Assembly: GCF_001750725.1 (NCBI RefSeq)
Contig: NZ_CP017279.1
Location: forward strand, 372,001-436,000
Length of the DNA stretch: 64,000 nt
Origin: Enterobacter ludwigii
GTDB taxonomy: Bacteria; Pseudomonadota; Gammaproteobacteria; Enterobacterales; Enterobacteriaceae
Direction of reading: 5' to 3'
The notes below the pieces were generated by a model, which was not told the DNA's origin, ran no database searches, and saw nothing but the letters and a program-made list of their open reading frames with translations. The translations under genes were made by a program, and so were the position numbers. How positions within the stretch are numbered: the stretch's first letter is position 1; every line of letters begins with the position of its first letter. Of this stretch, positions 56,412 through 64,000 are shown piece by piece.

Positions 56412-57371
56412 TTACCTGAACTGTGCGTCTAAACGCTGCAGTACCCGCATTGCACTGTAATAATCCAGGCGGAACGTCTCTGTTCCCAGTGCCCAGACGC
56501 GCTTGTTCTGCACGGCTGGAAGGTGCGCCAGCAGCGGATTGGCGTAAATCGCATCCACATCTTTCTGATCACCGGCAAACAGGAACAGCCCTTCGCCGTT
56601 CAGCCCGGTTGCCAGATTTTCCCCGCCTAACTGAATAATATCGTGACGCTGACCCTGGCTTTTTGAGGTGTGCAATCCGGCAGGCAGTTCAGCCAGCGTA
56701 AAGCCCAGCTGCTGTAATAACTGGCCCTGAGCGGATTCCGTCGTCCACAGGTTTGCCGAGTGTGCGGCGGCGGTGTAGACGATGGCGTTCACCGGCTGCG
56801 GCGGTAATGTCATCTGCTGTTTCACCTGGGCAAGCTGCTTATCAAACGCGGCGATGCGCTCGGCGGCCTGTTTTTCCTGACCCGTGATTGTGCCGAGCTG
56901 TTTTAGCAGCGCCTGCCAGCTTTTGTCGTCGTAGTTAATAACAAGCGTCGGCGCGATAGCTGAAAGCTGATCATACAACGCCAGCGCCGAATCCCCGCCG
57001 GTGGCGCTGATCAAAATCAGGTCCGGCATCTGGGCGGCCACCGCTTCGGCGCTCGGCTCGCCAATGTACAGACGCGCAAGCTGACGCTGTTTTGCAATAT
57101 CGCCCCACTGGCGCAGGAATCCCTGCGCATCCGCCACGCGGTTGTTGGGCGTGGTGGCGCCGCTGGCAATAACCGGCGCGTCAATCGCCAGCAGGGAGCC
57201 GGTCAGGGTCACGCTGGTGGAGACGATGCGCGTCGGTTTGTGCTCAAGCGTATGCACGCCGCGGCTGTCTGTCACCTGACGCGGCCAGTCGGCGGCAAGC
57301 GCTGAGGTAAGTCCTAAAACAAAAAGTCCAATGAAAAGCAGGGGATTACGGCAGACGGCAAGACATTTCAC
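56412..57371 (-). CDS. fepB: Periplasmic ferric enterobactin-binding protein
   Basis: A 319-residue periplasmic binding protein with a signal peptide (residues 1-27, [14 protein letters not shown]) and the class III fold phrases [24 protein letters not shown] and [13 protein letters not shown]. It carries ferric enterobactin from FepA to FepDG. Start is GTG 57371 behind AGGA. It is divergent from entC, with a Fur box between. Confidence 0.95.
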   Translation of the reverse strand: MKCLAVCRNPLLFIGLFVLGLTSALAADWPRQVTDSRGVHTLEHKPTRIVSTSVTLTGSLLAIDAPVIASGATTPNNRVADAQGFLRQWGDIAKQRQLARLYIGEPSAEAVAAQMPDLILISATGGDSALALYDQLSAIAPTLVINYDDKSWQALLKQLGTITGQEKQAAERIAAFDKQLAQVKQQMTLPPQPVNAIVYTAAAHSANLWTTESAQGQLLQQLGFTLAELPAGLHTSKSQGQRHDIIQLGGENLATGLNGEGLFLFAGDQKDVDAIYANPLLAHLPAVQNKRVWALGTETFRLDYYSAMRVLQRLDAQFR

Positions 57372-57511
57372 AACGTGGCATCCTGTTTCTGTTGAAGTTA
57401 ATGCTTCTCATTTTCATGTTTGCGACGACGGGATGCAAGCGTTACCCGAAGAAGATGTTTGCTCTGCGGTTGACAGCGACGCGATGTGAGATTAGGTTAG
57501 CGAGCGTAAAT

Positions 57512-57530
57512 ATAAATGATAATCATTATT
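57512..57530. promoter_or_regulatory. Fur box of the fepB-entC divergent promoters
   Basis: ATAAATGATAATCATTATT matches the Fur consensus at 16 of 19 positions. It lies 28 bases before the entC start, in the region shared with fepB. Confidence 0.88.
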
Positions 57531-57558
57531 ACTGCCTTTATCATTTTAGGAGGATGAA

Positions 57559-58734
57559 ATGGATACGTCCCTGGCTGAGGAAGTTCAGCACACCGCCAGC
57601 ACGCTGCAATCAGACAGCTTTTTCTTTATGTCGCCTTACCGCAGTTTTACCACGTCCGGCTGTTTTTCCCGCTTCTCTGAATCCGCCGTCGGGGGTGACG
57701 ATCCGGCAGGACAGTTTCAGCAGAAATTAGCCCACGCTTTTCGCAACGCAAAAGCCAGCGGCATTGCCCATCCTGTGATGGTGGGTGCCATTCCGTTTGA
57801 TACCCGCAAGCCGTCGTCTCTGTTTATACCGCAACGCTGGCAGACCTTTTCTCGCCCGGCGCGTCAGCAGTCCGCCCGCTATGTTGCTGGCTCACAGGCG
57901 CTGAAGGTGGAAAAACGCACCGAGATCCCGCCGCAGCCGGTATTTGAAGAGATGGTCGCCCGCGCGGCTGCCCTCACCGCCACGCCGCAGGTGAACAAAG
58001 TGGTGCTGTCGCGCCTGATTGATATCGTCACCGACAAACCGATTGATAGCGGTGCGCTCATGGAGCGGCTGATCGCCCAGAACCCGGCAAGCTACAACTT
58101 CCACGTACCGCTGGAAGACGGTGGCGTGCTGCTCGGCGCAAGCCCGGAACTGCTGCTGCGTAAAGAAGGGGCGCATTTTAGCTCTCTGCCGCTGGCAGGC
58201 TCCGCGCGTCGTCAGCCGGATGACGTGCTGGATCGCGAGGCGGGCAACAAGCTGCTGGCGTCCGAAAAAGATCGTCACGAGCATGACCTGGTGACCCAGG
58301 CGATGAAAGCCATTCTCAAACCGCGCAGCCATCACCTCAGCATGCCGTCCTCCCCACAGTTGATCACCACCCCCACGCTCTGGCATCTGGCCACGCCGGT
58401 GGAAGGTGAGGCGCGTGAAAACGAAAACGCGCTGACGCTGGCCTGCCTGCTGCACCCGACGCCAGCCCTGAGCGGTTTCCCGCATCAGGCTGCTAAGGCG
58501 TTGATCGCCGGGCTGGAGCCGTTCGATCGCGAGCTATTCGGCGGCATCGTCGGCTGGTGTGACAGTGAAGGCAATGGCGAATGGGTGGTCACCATCCGCT
58601 GCGCACGTCTGCAGCAGAATACCGTTCGCCTGTTTGCCGGCGCGGGCATTGTCCCGGCCTCTTCACCCGTGGGCGAGTGGCGTGAAACCGGCGTAAAACT
58701 CTCCACCATGCTCAATGTTTTCGGTTTGCACTAA
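57559..58734 (+). CDS. entC: Isochorismate synthase EntC
   Basis: A 391-residue Mg2+ enzyme of the chorismate-utilising family that turns chorismate into isochorismate, the first step of 2,3-dihydroxybenzoate synthesis. Family features include KVVLSRLIDI, LPLAGSARR, ASEKDRHEHDLV and GGIVGWCDSEGNGEW. ATG 57559 lies behind TTAGGAGGATGAA. It heads entCEBAH. Confidence 0.96.
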   Translation: MDTSLAEEVQHTASTLQSDSFFFMSPYRSFTTSGCFSRFSESAVGGDDPAGQFQQKLAHAFRNAKASGIAHPVMVGAIPFDTRKPSSLFIPQRWQTFSRPARQQSARYVAGSQALKVEKRTEIPPQPVFEEMVARAAALTATPQVNKVVLSRLIDIVTDKPIDSGALMERLIAQNPASYNFHVPLEDGGVLLGASPELLLRKEGAHFSSLPLAGSARRQPDDVLDREAGNKLLASEKDRHEHDLVTQAMKAILKPRSHHLSMPSSPQLITTPTLWHLATPVEGEARENENALTLACLLHPTPALSGFPHQAAKALIAGLEPFDRELFGGIVGWCDSEGNGEWVVTIRCARLQQNTVRLFAGAGIVPASSPVGEWRETGVKLSTMLNVFGLH

Positions 58735-58743
58735 GGAACACTC

Positions 58744-60354
58744 ATGACCCTTCCCTTTACCCGTTGGCCCGAGGATTTTGCCCGGCGCTACCGTGAAAAA
58801 GGCTACTGGCAGGATCTGCCGCTGACCCACATCCTGACGGATCAGGCGAATAACGATGCGGTGGCGATCGTCGACGGTGACAGTCGCATAACGTATCGCG
58901 AGTTTAACCAGGCCGTGAATAACCTGGCATCGCGGCTGCAGGCGTTGGGGCTTCATCGCGGTGAAACGGCGCTGGTGCAGCTTGGCAACGTGTGCGAGTT
59001 TTACATGACCTTTTTCGCCTTGCTGCAGGTGGGCGTGGCGCCGGTCAATGCGCTCTTTAGCCATCAGCGCTCGGAGCTGAACGCCTACGCCGCGCAGATC
59101 AAACCAGCACTGCTGATAGCCGATCGCGAGCACGCCCTGTTTGCAGGGGATGACTTCCTCAATACTTTTGTCGATGAGCACCGTTCGGTGCGCGTCGTGC
59201 TGCTGCGCGGCGACAAAGGTGAACATGCGCTGGACGCGGCGATTGCGCATCCGGCAGAAAATTTCATTCCGAACCCGACCCCTGCCGACGAAGTGGCGTT
59301 CTTCCAGCTCTCGGGCGGGAGCACCGGCACGCCGAAGCTGATCCCGCGTACGCATAACGACTATGACTACAGCATCCGTCGCAGCAATGCGATCTGCGGG
59401 ATTACCGCGGACACGCGTTATCTGAATGCGCTGCCAGCGGCCCATAACTACGCCATGAGCTCACCCGGCTCGTTAGGCGTCTTTACGGCGGGGGGCTGCG
59501 TGGTACTGGCAAACGATCCGAGCGCCACGATCTGCTTCCCGCTGATAGAAAAACATCAGATCACGGTTACCTCGCTGGTGCCCCCGGCGGTCAGCCTGTG
59601 GCTGCAGGCGATTGCCGACGGTGCAGGGAATGCTCCGCTCTCATCGCTGACGCTGCTGCAGGTCGGTGGGGCACGCCTGTCCGCGTCGCTCGCGGCGCGT
59701 ATTCCGGCAGAAATTGGCTGCCAGCTGCAGCAGGTGTTTGGTATGGCGGAAGGGCTGGTGAACTACACCGCGCTCGATGATACGCCGGAACGCATTATCA
59801 ATACGCAGGGGCGCCCGATGTGCCCGGATGACGAAGTGTGGGTGGCGGACGAGCACGGTAATCCGCTCCCGCGCGGTGAAGTCGGGCGTCTGATGACCCG
59901 CGGGCCGTATACCTTCCGCGGCTATTTCAACAGTCCGGAGCACAACGCCAGCGCCTTTGATGCGGACGGCTTTTACTGCTCCGGCGATCTGATCGCCATT
60001 GACGAACAGGGCTACATCACGGTTCAGGGACGGGAGAAAGATCAGATCAACCGCGGCGGCGAAAAGATTGCCGCAGAAGAGATTGAAAACTTGCTGCTGC
60101 GCCACGACGCGGTGATCCACGCGGCCCTGGTGAGCATGGAGGACAGCCTGCTGGGTGAAAAGAGCTGCGCGTATCTGGTGGTGAAAGAGCCACTGCGTGC
60201 GGTGGAGGTGCGCCGCTTCCTGCGTGAGCAGGGCGTTGCAGAATTTAAACTGCCGGACCGCGTGGAGAGCGTTGATGCGCTTCCGTTAACGCCCGTCGGC
60301 AAAGTCGATAAGAAACAGTTGCGCCTGTGGCTAGCTGAACGCGCCCGGGGCTAA
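58744..60354 (+). CDS. entE: 2,3-dihydroxybenzoate-AMP ligase EntE
   Basis: A 536-residue adenylating enzyme that activates 2,3-dihydroxybenzoate and loads it on EntB. AMP-binding loop [19 protein letters not shown], core motif near GDLIAID and the C-terminal catalytic Lys in [10 protein letters not shown]. Same length as E. coli EntE. It follows entC by 9 bases. Confidence 0.96.
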   Translation: MTLPFTRWPEDFARRYREKGYWQDLPLTHILTDQANNDAVAIVDGDSRITYREFNQAVNNLASRLQALGLHRGETALVQLGNVCEFYMTFFALLQVGVAPVNALFSHQRSELNAYAAQIKPALLIADREHALFAGDDFLNTFVDEHRSVRVVLLRGDKGEHALDAAIAHPAENFIPNPTPADEVAFFQLSGGSTGTPKLIPRTHNDYDYSIRRSNAICGITADTRYLNALPAAHNYAMSSPGSLGVFTAGGCVVLANDPSATICFPLIEKHQITVTSLVPPAVSLWLQAIADGAGNAPLSSLTLLQVGGARLSASLAARIPAEIGCQLQQVFGMAEGLVNYTALDDTPERIINTQGRPMCPDDEVWVADEHGNPLPRGEVGRLMTRGPYTFRGYFNSPEHNASAFDADGFYCSGDLIAIDEQGYITVQGREKDQINRGGEKIAAEEIENLLLRHDAVIHAALVSMEDSLLGEKSCAYLVVKEPLRAVEVRRFLREQGVAEFKLPDRVESVDALPLTPVGKVDKKQLRLWLAERARG

Positions 60355-60364
60355 GGAACAGAGT

Positions 60365-61219
60365 ATGGCCATTCCACAATTAACCGCTTATGCGCTGCCG
60401 ACGGCCGCAGACCTGCCAGACAACAAAGTGAACTGGGCGTTTGAGCCAGAACGTGCCGCGCTGTTGATCCATGATATGCAGGAGTATTTCCTGAACTTCT
60501 GGGGCGAAAACAGCCCGATGATGGCCCAGGTGGTCGCGAATATCGCCAGACTTCGCGATTACTGCAAGCAACACAATATTCCGGTTTACTACACCGCGCA
60601 GCCGAAAGCGCAGAGCGATGAAGACCGCGCCCTGCTGAACGATATGTGGGGACCGGGGCTGACCCGCTCACCAGAGCAGCAGCGCATTGTGTCTCAGCTG
60701 ACGCCGGATGAAGCCGATACGGTACTGGTGAAGTGGCGCTACAGCGCGTTCCACCGCTCGCCGCTGGAGTTGATGCTGAAAGAGACGGGGCGCAACCAGC
60801 TGCTGATCACCGGGGTTTACGCCCATATTGGCTGCATGACGACCGCTACAGACGCTTTTATGCGGGATATCAAACCGTTCTTTATCGCCGATGCGCTGGC
60901 CGATTTTACCCTCGATGAGCACTTGATGTCCCTGAACTACGTCGCAGGGCGCGCCGGCCGGGTGGTCATGACGGACGACCTGCTGCCGTCCATTCCGGCC
61001 ACGAAAGCGGCGCTGCGTGACATCATCCTGCCGCTGCTGGATGAATCAGATGAGCCGATGGATGACGAAAACCTGATCGACTACGGCCTGGACTCGGTGC
61101 GCATGATGGCGCTGGCCGCCCGCTGGCGCAAAGTGCACGGCGATATCGACTTCGTGATGCTGGCGAAAAATCCCACCCTCGACGCCTGGTGGGCGCTGCT
61201 CTCCCGCGAGGTGAAGTGA
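60365..61219 (+). CDS. entB: Isochorismatase and aryl carrier protein EntB
   Basis: A 284-residue bifunctional protein: N-terminal isochorismatase (about 1-205; LLIHDMQEYFL Asp, TGVYAHIGCMTTATDAFM) and C-terminal aryl carrier domain with phosphopantetheine Ser244 in DYGLDSVRMM. It makes 2,3-dihydro-2,3-dihydroxybenzoate and carries the product to EntF. It overlaps entA by one base. Confidence 0.97.
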   Translation: MAIPQLTAYALPTAADLPDNKVNWAFEPERAALLIHDMQEYFLNFWGENSPMMAQVVANIARLRDYCKQHNIPVYYTAQPKAQSDEDRALLNDMWGPGLTRSPEQQRIVSQLTPDEADTVLVKWRYSAFHRSPLELMLKETGRNQLLITGVYAHIGCMTTATDAFMRDIKPFFIADALADFTLDEHLMSLNYVAGRAGRVVMTDDLLPSIPATKAALRDIILPLLDESDEPMDDENLIDYGLDSVRMMALAARWRKVHGDIDFVMLAKNPTLDAWWALLSREVK

Positions 61220-61974
61220 TGGCGGGGTTCGATTTTACCGGCAAAACCGTCTGGGTAACGGGCGCGGGTAAGGGCATCGGTTACGCGACGGCGCGGGCGT
61301 TTGTTGAAGCGGGCGCGCAGGTCACCGGATTCGACCTGGCCTTCCCGCAGGAAGCGTATCCCTTTGCCACCGAAACGCTGGATATCGCGGATGCCGCACA
61401 GGTCCGCGAGGTATGCGGGCGTGCGCTGGCAAGGCTTGAGCGTCTGGACGTGCTGGTGAACGCGGCGGGAATACTGCGTATGGGCGCGACCGACCAGATT
61501 GCGCAGGAGGACTGGCAGCAGACCTTTGCGGTTAATGTCGGCGGGGCATTTAACCTGTTCCAGCAGACGATGGGCCAGTTCCGTCGCCAGCAAAGCGGGG
61601 CGATTGTCACCGTGGCGTCTGACGCGGCCCACACGCCGCGTATCGGCATGAGCGCCTACGGTGCGTCGAAAGCGGCGCTAAAAAGCCTGGCGCTGACCGT
61701 CGGGCTTGAGCTGGCGGGCAGTGGCGTGCGCTGTAATCTGGTGTCACCCGGGTCAACGGACACCGATATGCAGCGCACCCTGTGGAAAAGCGACGATGCT
61801 GAGCAGCAGCGTATTCGCGGCTTTGGCGAGCAGTTCAAGCTCGGTATTCCGCTGGGCAAAATCGCCCGTCCGCAGGAGATTGCCAGCACGGTGCTGTTCC
61901 TCGCCTCCGATGCTGCCAGCCATATCACGTTGCAGGATATCGTGGTGGACGGCGGCTCCACGCTGGGGGCGTAG
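61219..61974 (+). CDS. entA: 2,3-dihydro-2,3-dihydroxybenzoate dehydrogenase EntA
   Basis: A 251-residue SDR: NAD motif TGAGKGIGYATA, NAAG, Ser in VASDAAHTP and YGASKAALK. It oxidises the EntB product to 2,3-dihydroxybenzoate. ATG 61219 overlaps the entB stop; the frame is open from 61189. Confidence 0.96.
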   Translation: MAGFDFTGKTVWVTGAGKGIGYATARAFVEAGAQVTGFDLAFPQEAYPFATETLDIADAAQVREVCGRALARLERLDVLVNAAGILRMGATDQIAQEDWQQTFAVNVGGAFNLFQQTMGQFRRQQSGAIVTVASDAAHTPRIGMSAYGASKAALKSLALTVGLELAGSGVRCNLVSPGSTDTDMQRTLWKSDDAEQQRIRGFGEQFKLGIPLGKIARPQEIASTVLFLASDAASHITLQDIVVDGGSTLGA

Positions 61975-62388
61975 ATGATCTGGAAACGTCACTTATCGCG
62001 TGAAGAAATGAACGCCACCAGTCTGAACTCCATGGTGGCGCATCTGGGCATCGTCTATACCCGCATCGGTGACGATACGCTTGAGGCCGAAATGCCCGTG
62101 GATGCGCGTACCCATCAGCCGTTCGGTCTGTTGCACGGCGGGGCGTCGGCGGCGCTGGCGGAAACGCTGGGGTCGATAGCCGGGTTTCTGATGACCCGCG
62201 ACGGACAAAGCGTGGTGGGAACGGAGCTGAACGCAACGCACCATCGCGCGGTATCGCATGGGAAGGTGCGCGGAGTGTGTCAGCCCTTGCATCTTGGGCG
62301 AACCAGCCAGAGCTGGGAGATTGTGGTGTTCGACGAGCAGGGACGGCGGTGCTGTACCTGCCGGTTGAGTACCCAAATTTTGGGCTAG
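61975..62388 (+). CDS. entH: Proofreading thioesterase EntH
   Basis: A 137-residue hotdog-fold thioesterase ([53 protein letters not shown]) that clears wrongly loaded acyl groups from the EntB carrier. It directly follows entA and closes the operon. Length and sequence match E. coli EntH/YbdB. Confidence 0.95.
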   Translation: MIWKRHLSREEMNATSLNSMVAHLGIVYTRIGDDTLEAEMPVDARTHQPFGLLHGGASAALAETLGSIAGFLMTRDGQSVVGTELNATHHRAVSHGKVRGVCQPLHLGRTSQSWEIVVFDEQGRRCCTCRLSTQILG

Positions 62389-62405
62389 CGTTGCACGGTC
62401 AACAT

Positions 62406-62428
62406 CCCTCTCCCCGCTGGGGAGAGGG
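62406..62428. repeat. CCCTCTCC/GGAGAGGG hairpin, copy 5
   Basis: CCCTCTCCCC-GCT-GGGGAGAGGG, a perfect 10-bp stem, between the convergent entH and M20 peptidase genes. Likely a bidirectional terminator. Confidence 0.8.
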
Positions 62429-62435
62429 GGAAGGC

Positions 62436-63548
62436 TTACAGCATCGAAATCACCCGCTTCAACAAGCGTATTCTCGGCGCAATCGACGCTTTATCCAGCC
62501 ACTCCGCCGGGCTGTGGAACCCGGCACCGATTGGCCCCAGCCCGTCCAGGGTCGGAATGCCCAGCGCGGCGGTGTGGTTGGCATCACTGCCACCACCGAC
62601 CGCCTGCCAGGTAATGGCTATTCCTTCCACCTGACCTGCCGCTTCAACCTGCTGCATCAGCGCCTGCGTGGCTTTACTCGCTGCCATCGCCGGTTTGTGG
62701 TTCACGCGCGTCAGCGAGGTCGTGACGCCCTCTAAAAAGCCTTTTTCACACAATGCCTCCAGCGCCTGGTTCACCCGGCTGTACTCATCGTTTTCCCAGA
62801 AACGCACGTCCAGCTCGGCAACGGCTTTATCGGCCACCACGTTTGCCGCGCTGCCGCCGTGGATCACGCCGACGTTGAGCGTGGTGCCACGTTCCTGGTC
62901 GGTCAGGGCATTAATGGCAATAATGCTGTTTGCCAGGGCGGTTATCGCCGAGCGGCCTTTCTCCGGTTCGTTACCCGCGTGTGCCGCCACGCCGCTGAAC
63001 GTCAGGTGATAGCCCGCCATCCCTTTGCGAGCCTTCACCAGCGAACCGTCGGCGCGCGCGGCTTCGCATACCAGCACGCAGCGGGCGCGTTTTGCCAGTT
63101 CGCCAATCCATTCGTGTGAATAGACGGAGCCGGTCTCCTCGTCGGGATTCATGGCGATCGCAATGGCCAGACGATCGTGGTCGGCTGCGTCCAGCTCACG
63201 CATCGCCCACAAGATATTCAGCAGGCCGCTCTTCATATCCGATACGCCAGGGCCATAAAGACGGGTGGCGTCCTCGCTCAGCGGACGCTCGGCGACGGTG
63301 CCGGGGGCAAATACCGTATCAAGATGGCCGACCAGCAGAACGTCGAACTGTGCCGCCTGTGGCTTATTACTGACGAATACGCCCGGGCCAACCTTGTCGC
63401 CCAGATTGACCCGTTCGGTGTGCCAGCCTTCGCGCTGCCAGAGCGTTTCAATAATGCCAGCCACGGTTTCGACGCCTGCGACAGTGCGGGTGCCGCAGTC
63501 TACGTTCACCAGGGTTTTCAGCTCTTCAATATAATGGTCAAGGTTCAT
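62436..63548 (-). CDS. M20-family metallopeptidase (CPG2-like)
   Basis: A 370-residue dizinc peptidase: H75-x-D77 in LLVGHLDTVF, bridging D104 (GVSDMKSG), catalytic E137 and E138 in PDEETG, later metal ligands in CEAA and GAGFHSPAEW. This resembles glutamate carboxypeptidase G2-type enzymes that split C-terminal amino acids from small peptides or folate-like substrates; exact substrate unknown. It lies 13 bases from the YjiG-like gene on the same strand, probably one operon. Confidence 0.87.
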   Translation of the reverse strand: MNLDHYIEELKTLVNVDCGTRTVAGVETVAGIIETLWQREGWHTERVNLGDKVGPGVFVSNKPQAAQFDVLLVGHLDTVFAPGTVAERPLSEDATRLYGPGVSDMKSGLLNILWAMRELDAADHDRLAIAIAMNPDEETGSVYSHEWIGELAKRARCVLVCEAARADGSLVKARKGMAGYHLTFSGVAAHAGNEPEKGRSAITALANSIIAINALTDQERGTTLNVGVIHGGSAANVVADKAVAELDVRFWENDEYSRVNQALEALCEKGFLEGVTTSLTRVNHKPAMAASKATQALMQQVEAAGQVEGIAITWQAVGGGSDANHTAALGIPTLDGLGPIGAGFHSPAEWLDKASIAPRIRLLKRVISML

Positions 63549-63561
63549 AATAACGTCCTGT

Positions 63562-64000
63562 TCAGAGAATAATGCGCATCAGCAGCATGGCTAAGAAGGC
63601 GTTGATGACCGAAATGGCAATCATCAGCGGAATACGTTTGGCGCGGGTGCCGATCACACCCAGAATGCGGCCGAGATACTGCACCTGTGAGCCCATCAGA
63701 TAGATAGCAGGTGCCAGAATCGCCAGGTGCTCGCCGGTAATAATGCCTTTATCAAACAGGCCGATCGCCACGCCGATCCCACCGCCCATCGACATCCAGC
63801 CGCCAATCAGCACGGCAGCCGCTTCACCCGGCAGGCCAAACAGGCCCATCAGCGGGGAGAAGATCATCCCCAGCCCTTTCAGTGCCCCGGTAATTTCCAG
63901 CGCCTTGATGATGATAAAAGCCATGACCACGTTGGGCAGGGTGCTGCCGGTGGCAATACTCCAGCCCTTGCGTGCGCCTTCGACAAACACATCGGTAATC
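63562..64000 (-). CDS. YjiG-like membrane protein, partial
   Basis: At least 146 codons run from the right edge to a stop at 63562. Four to five hydrophobic segments with NVVMAFIIIKALEITGALKGLGMIF, GLPGEAAAVLIGGWMSMGGGIGVAIGL and PAIYLMGSQVQYLGRILG match YjiG, a nucleoside-recognition-domain (spore-maturation-like) inner membrane protein. An internal ATG at 63990 is not the true start, since the frame is open further. In E. coli yjiG follows yjiH beside isoaspartyl dipeptidase iadA; here a peptidase gene sits downstream in its place. Confidence 0.8.
   Translation of the reverse strand, partial: ITDVFVEGARKGWSIATGSTLPNVVMAFIIIKALEITGALKGLGMIFSPLMGLFGLPGEAAAVLIGGWMSMGGGIGVAIGLFDKGIITGEHLAILAPAIYLMGSQVQYLGRILGVIGTRAKRIPLMIAISVINAFLAMLLMRIIL

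Overview
The window reads as chromosomal DNA of a 2,3-butanediol-fermenting member of the Enterobacteriaceae, most likely Enterobacter or a close relative. The basis is a complete budR-budABC locus, a betIBA/betT choline-to-betaine locus, and the full enterobactin gene block in the classical order (entD, fepA, fes-ybdZ-entF, fepCGD, entS, fepB, entCEBAH). All three are close in protein sequence to Escherichia and Klebsiella counterparts. The species call is inference; no rRNA, tRNA or transposase gene was seen.

Layout. Bases 1-4924: the 5' part of a large autotransporter gene with a GGENP-repeat linker, a small lipoprotein, and a LuxR-type response regulator with a hybrid sensor kinase. 4968-8584: an SOS gene (yebG) behind a near-consensus LexA box, then a MipA/OmpV porin-like gene divergent from an OmpR/kinase pair. 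8671-16218: an accessory block of hydrolase, RidA, drug-type MFS pump and SDR oxidoreductases with LysR regulators, including a decayed SDR 3' end. 16389-20292: a YcaC-like hydrolase, a chorismate-mutase-like protein behind a TetR-type palindrome, a membrane catalase/cytochrome b561 pair and a TetR regulator. 20702-23606: a periplasmic molybdopterin-oxidoreductase-fold protein coupled to a GGDEF-EAL enzyme, plus a small unknown protein. 23715-30964: acetyltransferase, LysR regulators, MFS and LysE exporters, small NTF2-like proteins, an APH-like kinase and an unknown 151-residue protein.

31311-35618 is the butanediol operon; 35693-37028 a cold-shock-domain protein and an acetyltransferase; 37075-42989 the bet locus; 43197-43524 an Hcp-like N-terminal stub with a small membrane protein; 43589-62388 the enterobactin biosynthesis, export, uptake and hydrolysis genes with three Fur-box promoter regions; 62436-64000 an M20 peptidase and a YjiG-like membrane protein cut by the window edge.

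Two repeat families stand out. One is a dispersed double-hairpin element with five copies, all in the same orientation and all within 9.4-29.6 kb. The other is a family of CCCTCTCC/GGAGAGGG hairpins placed at gene ends from 37 to 62.5 kb. The least explained parts are the 16.2-23.6 kb stress and c-di-GMP region, the Hcp stub at 43.2 kb, and the satellite-phage-like leader at 31.0-31.3 kb. Coordinates of proposed starts rest on visible ribosome binding sites and family length, not on computation.
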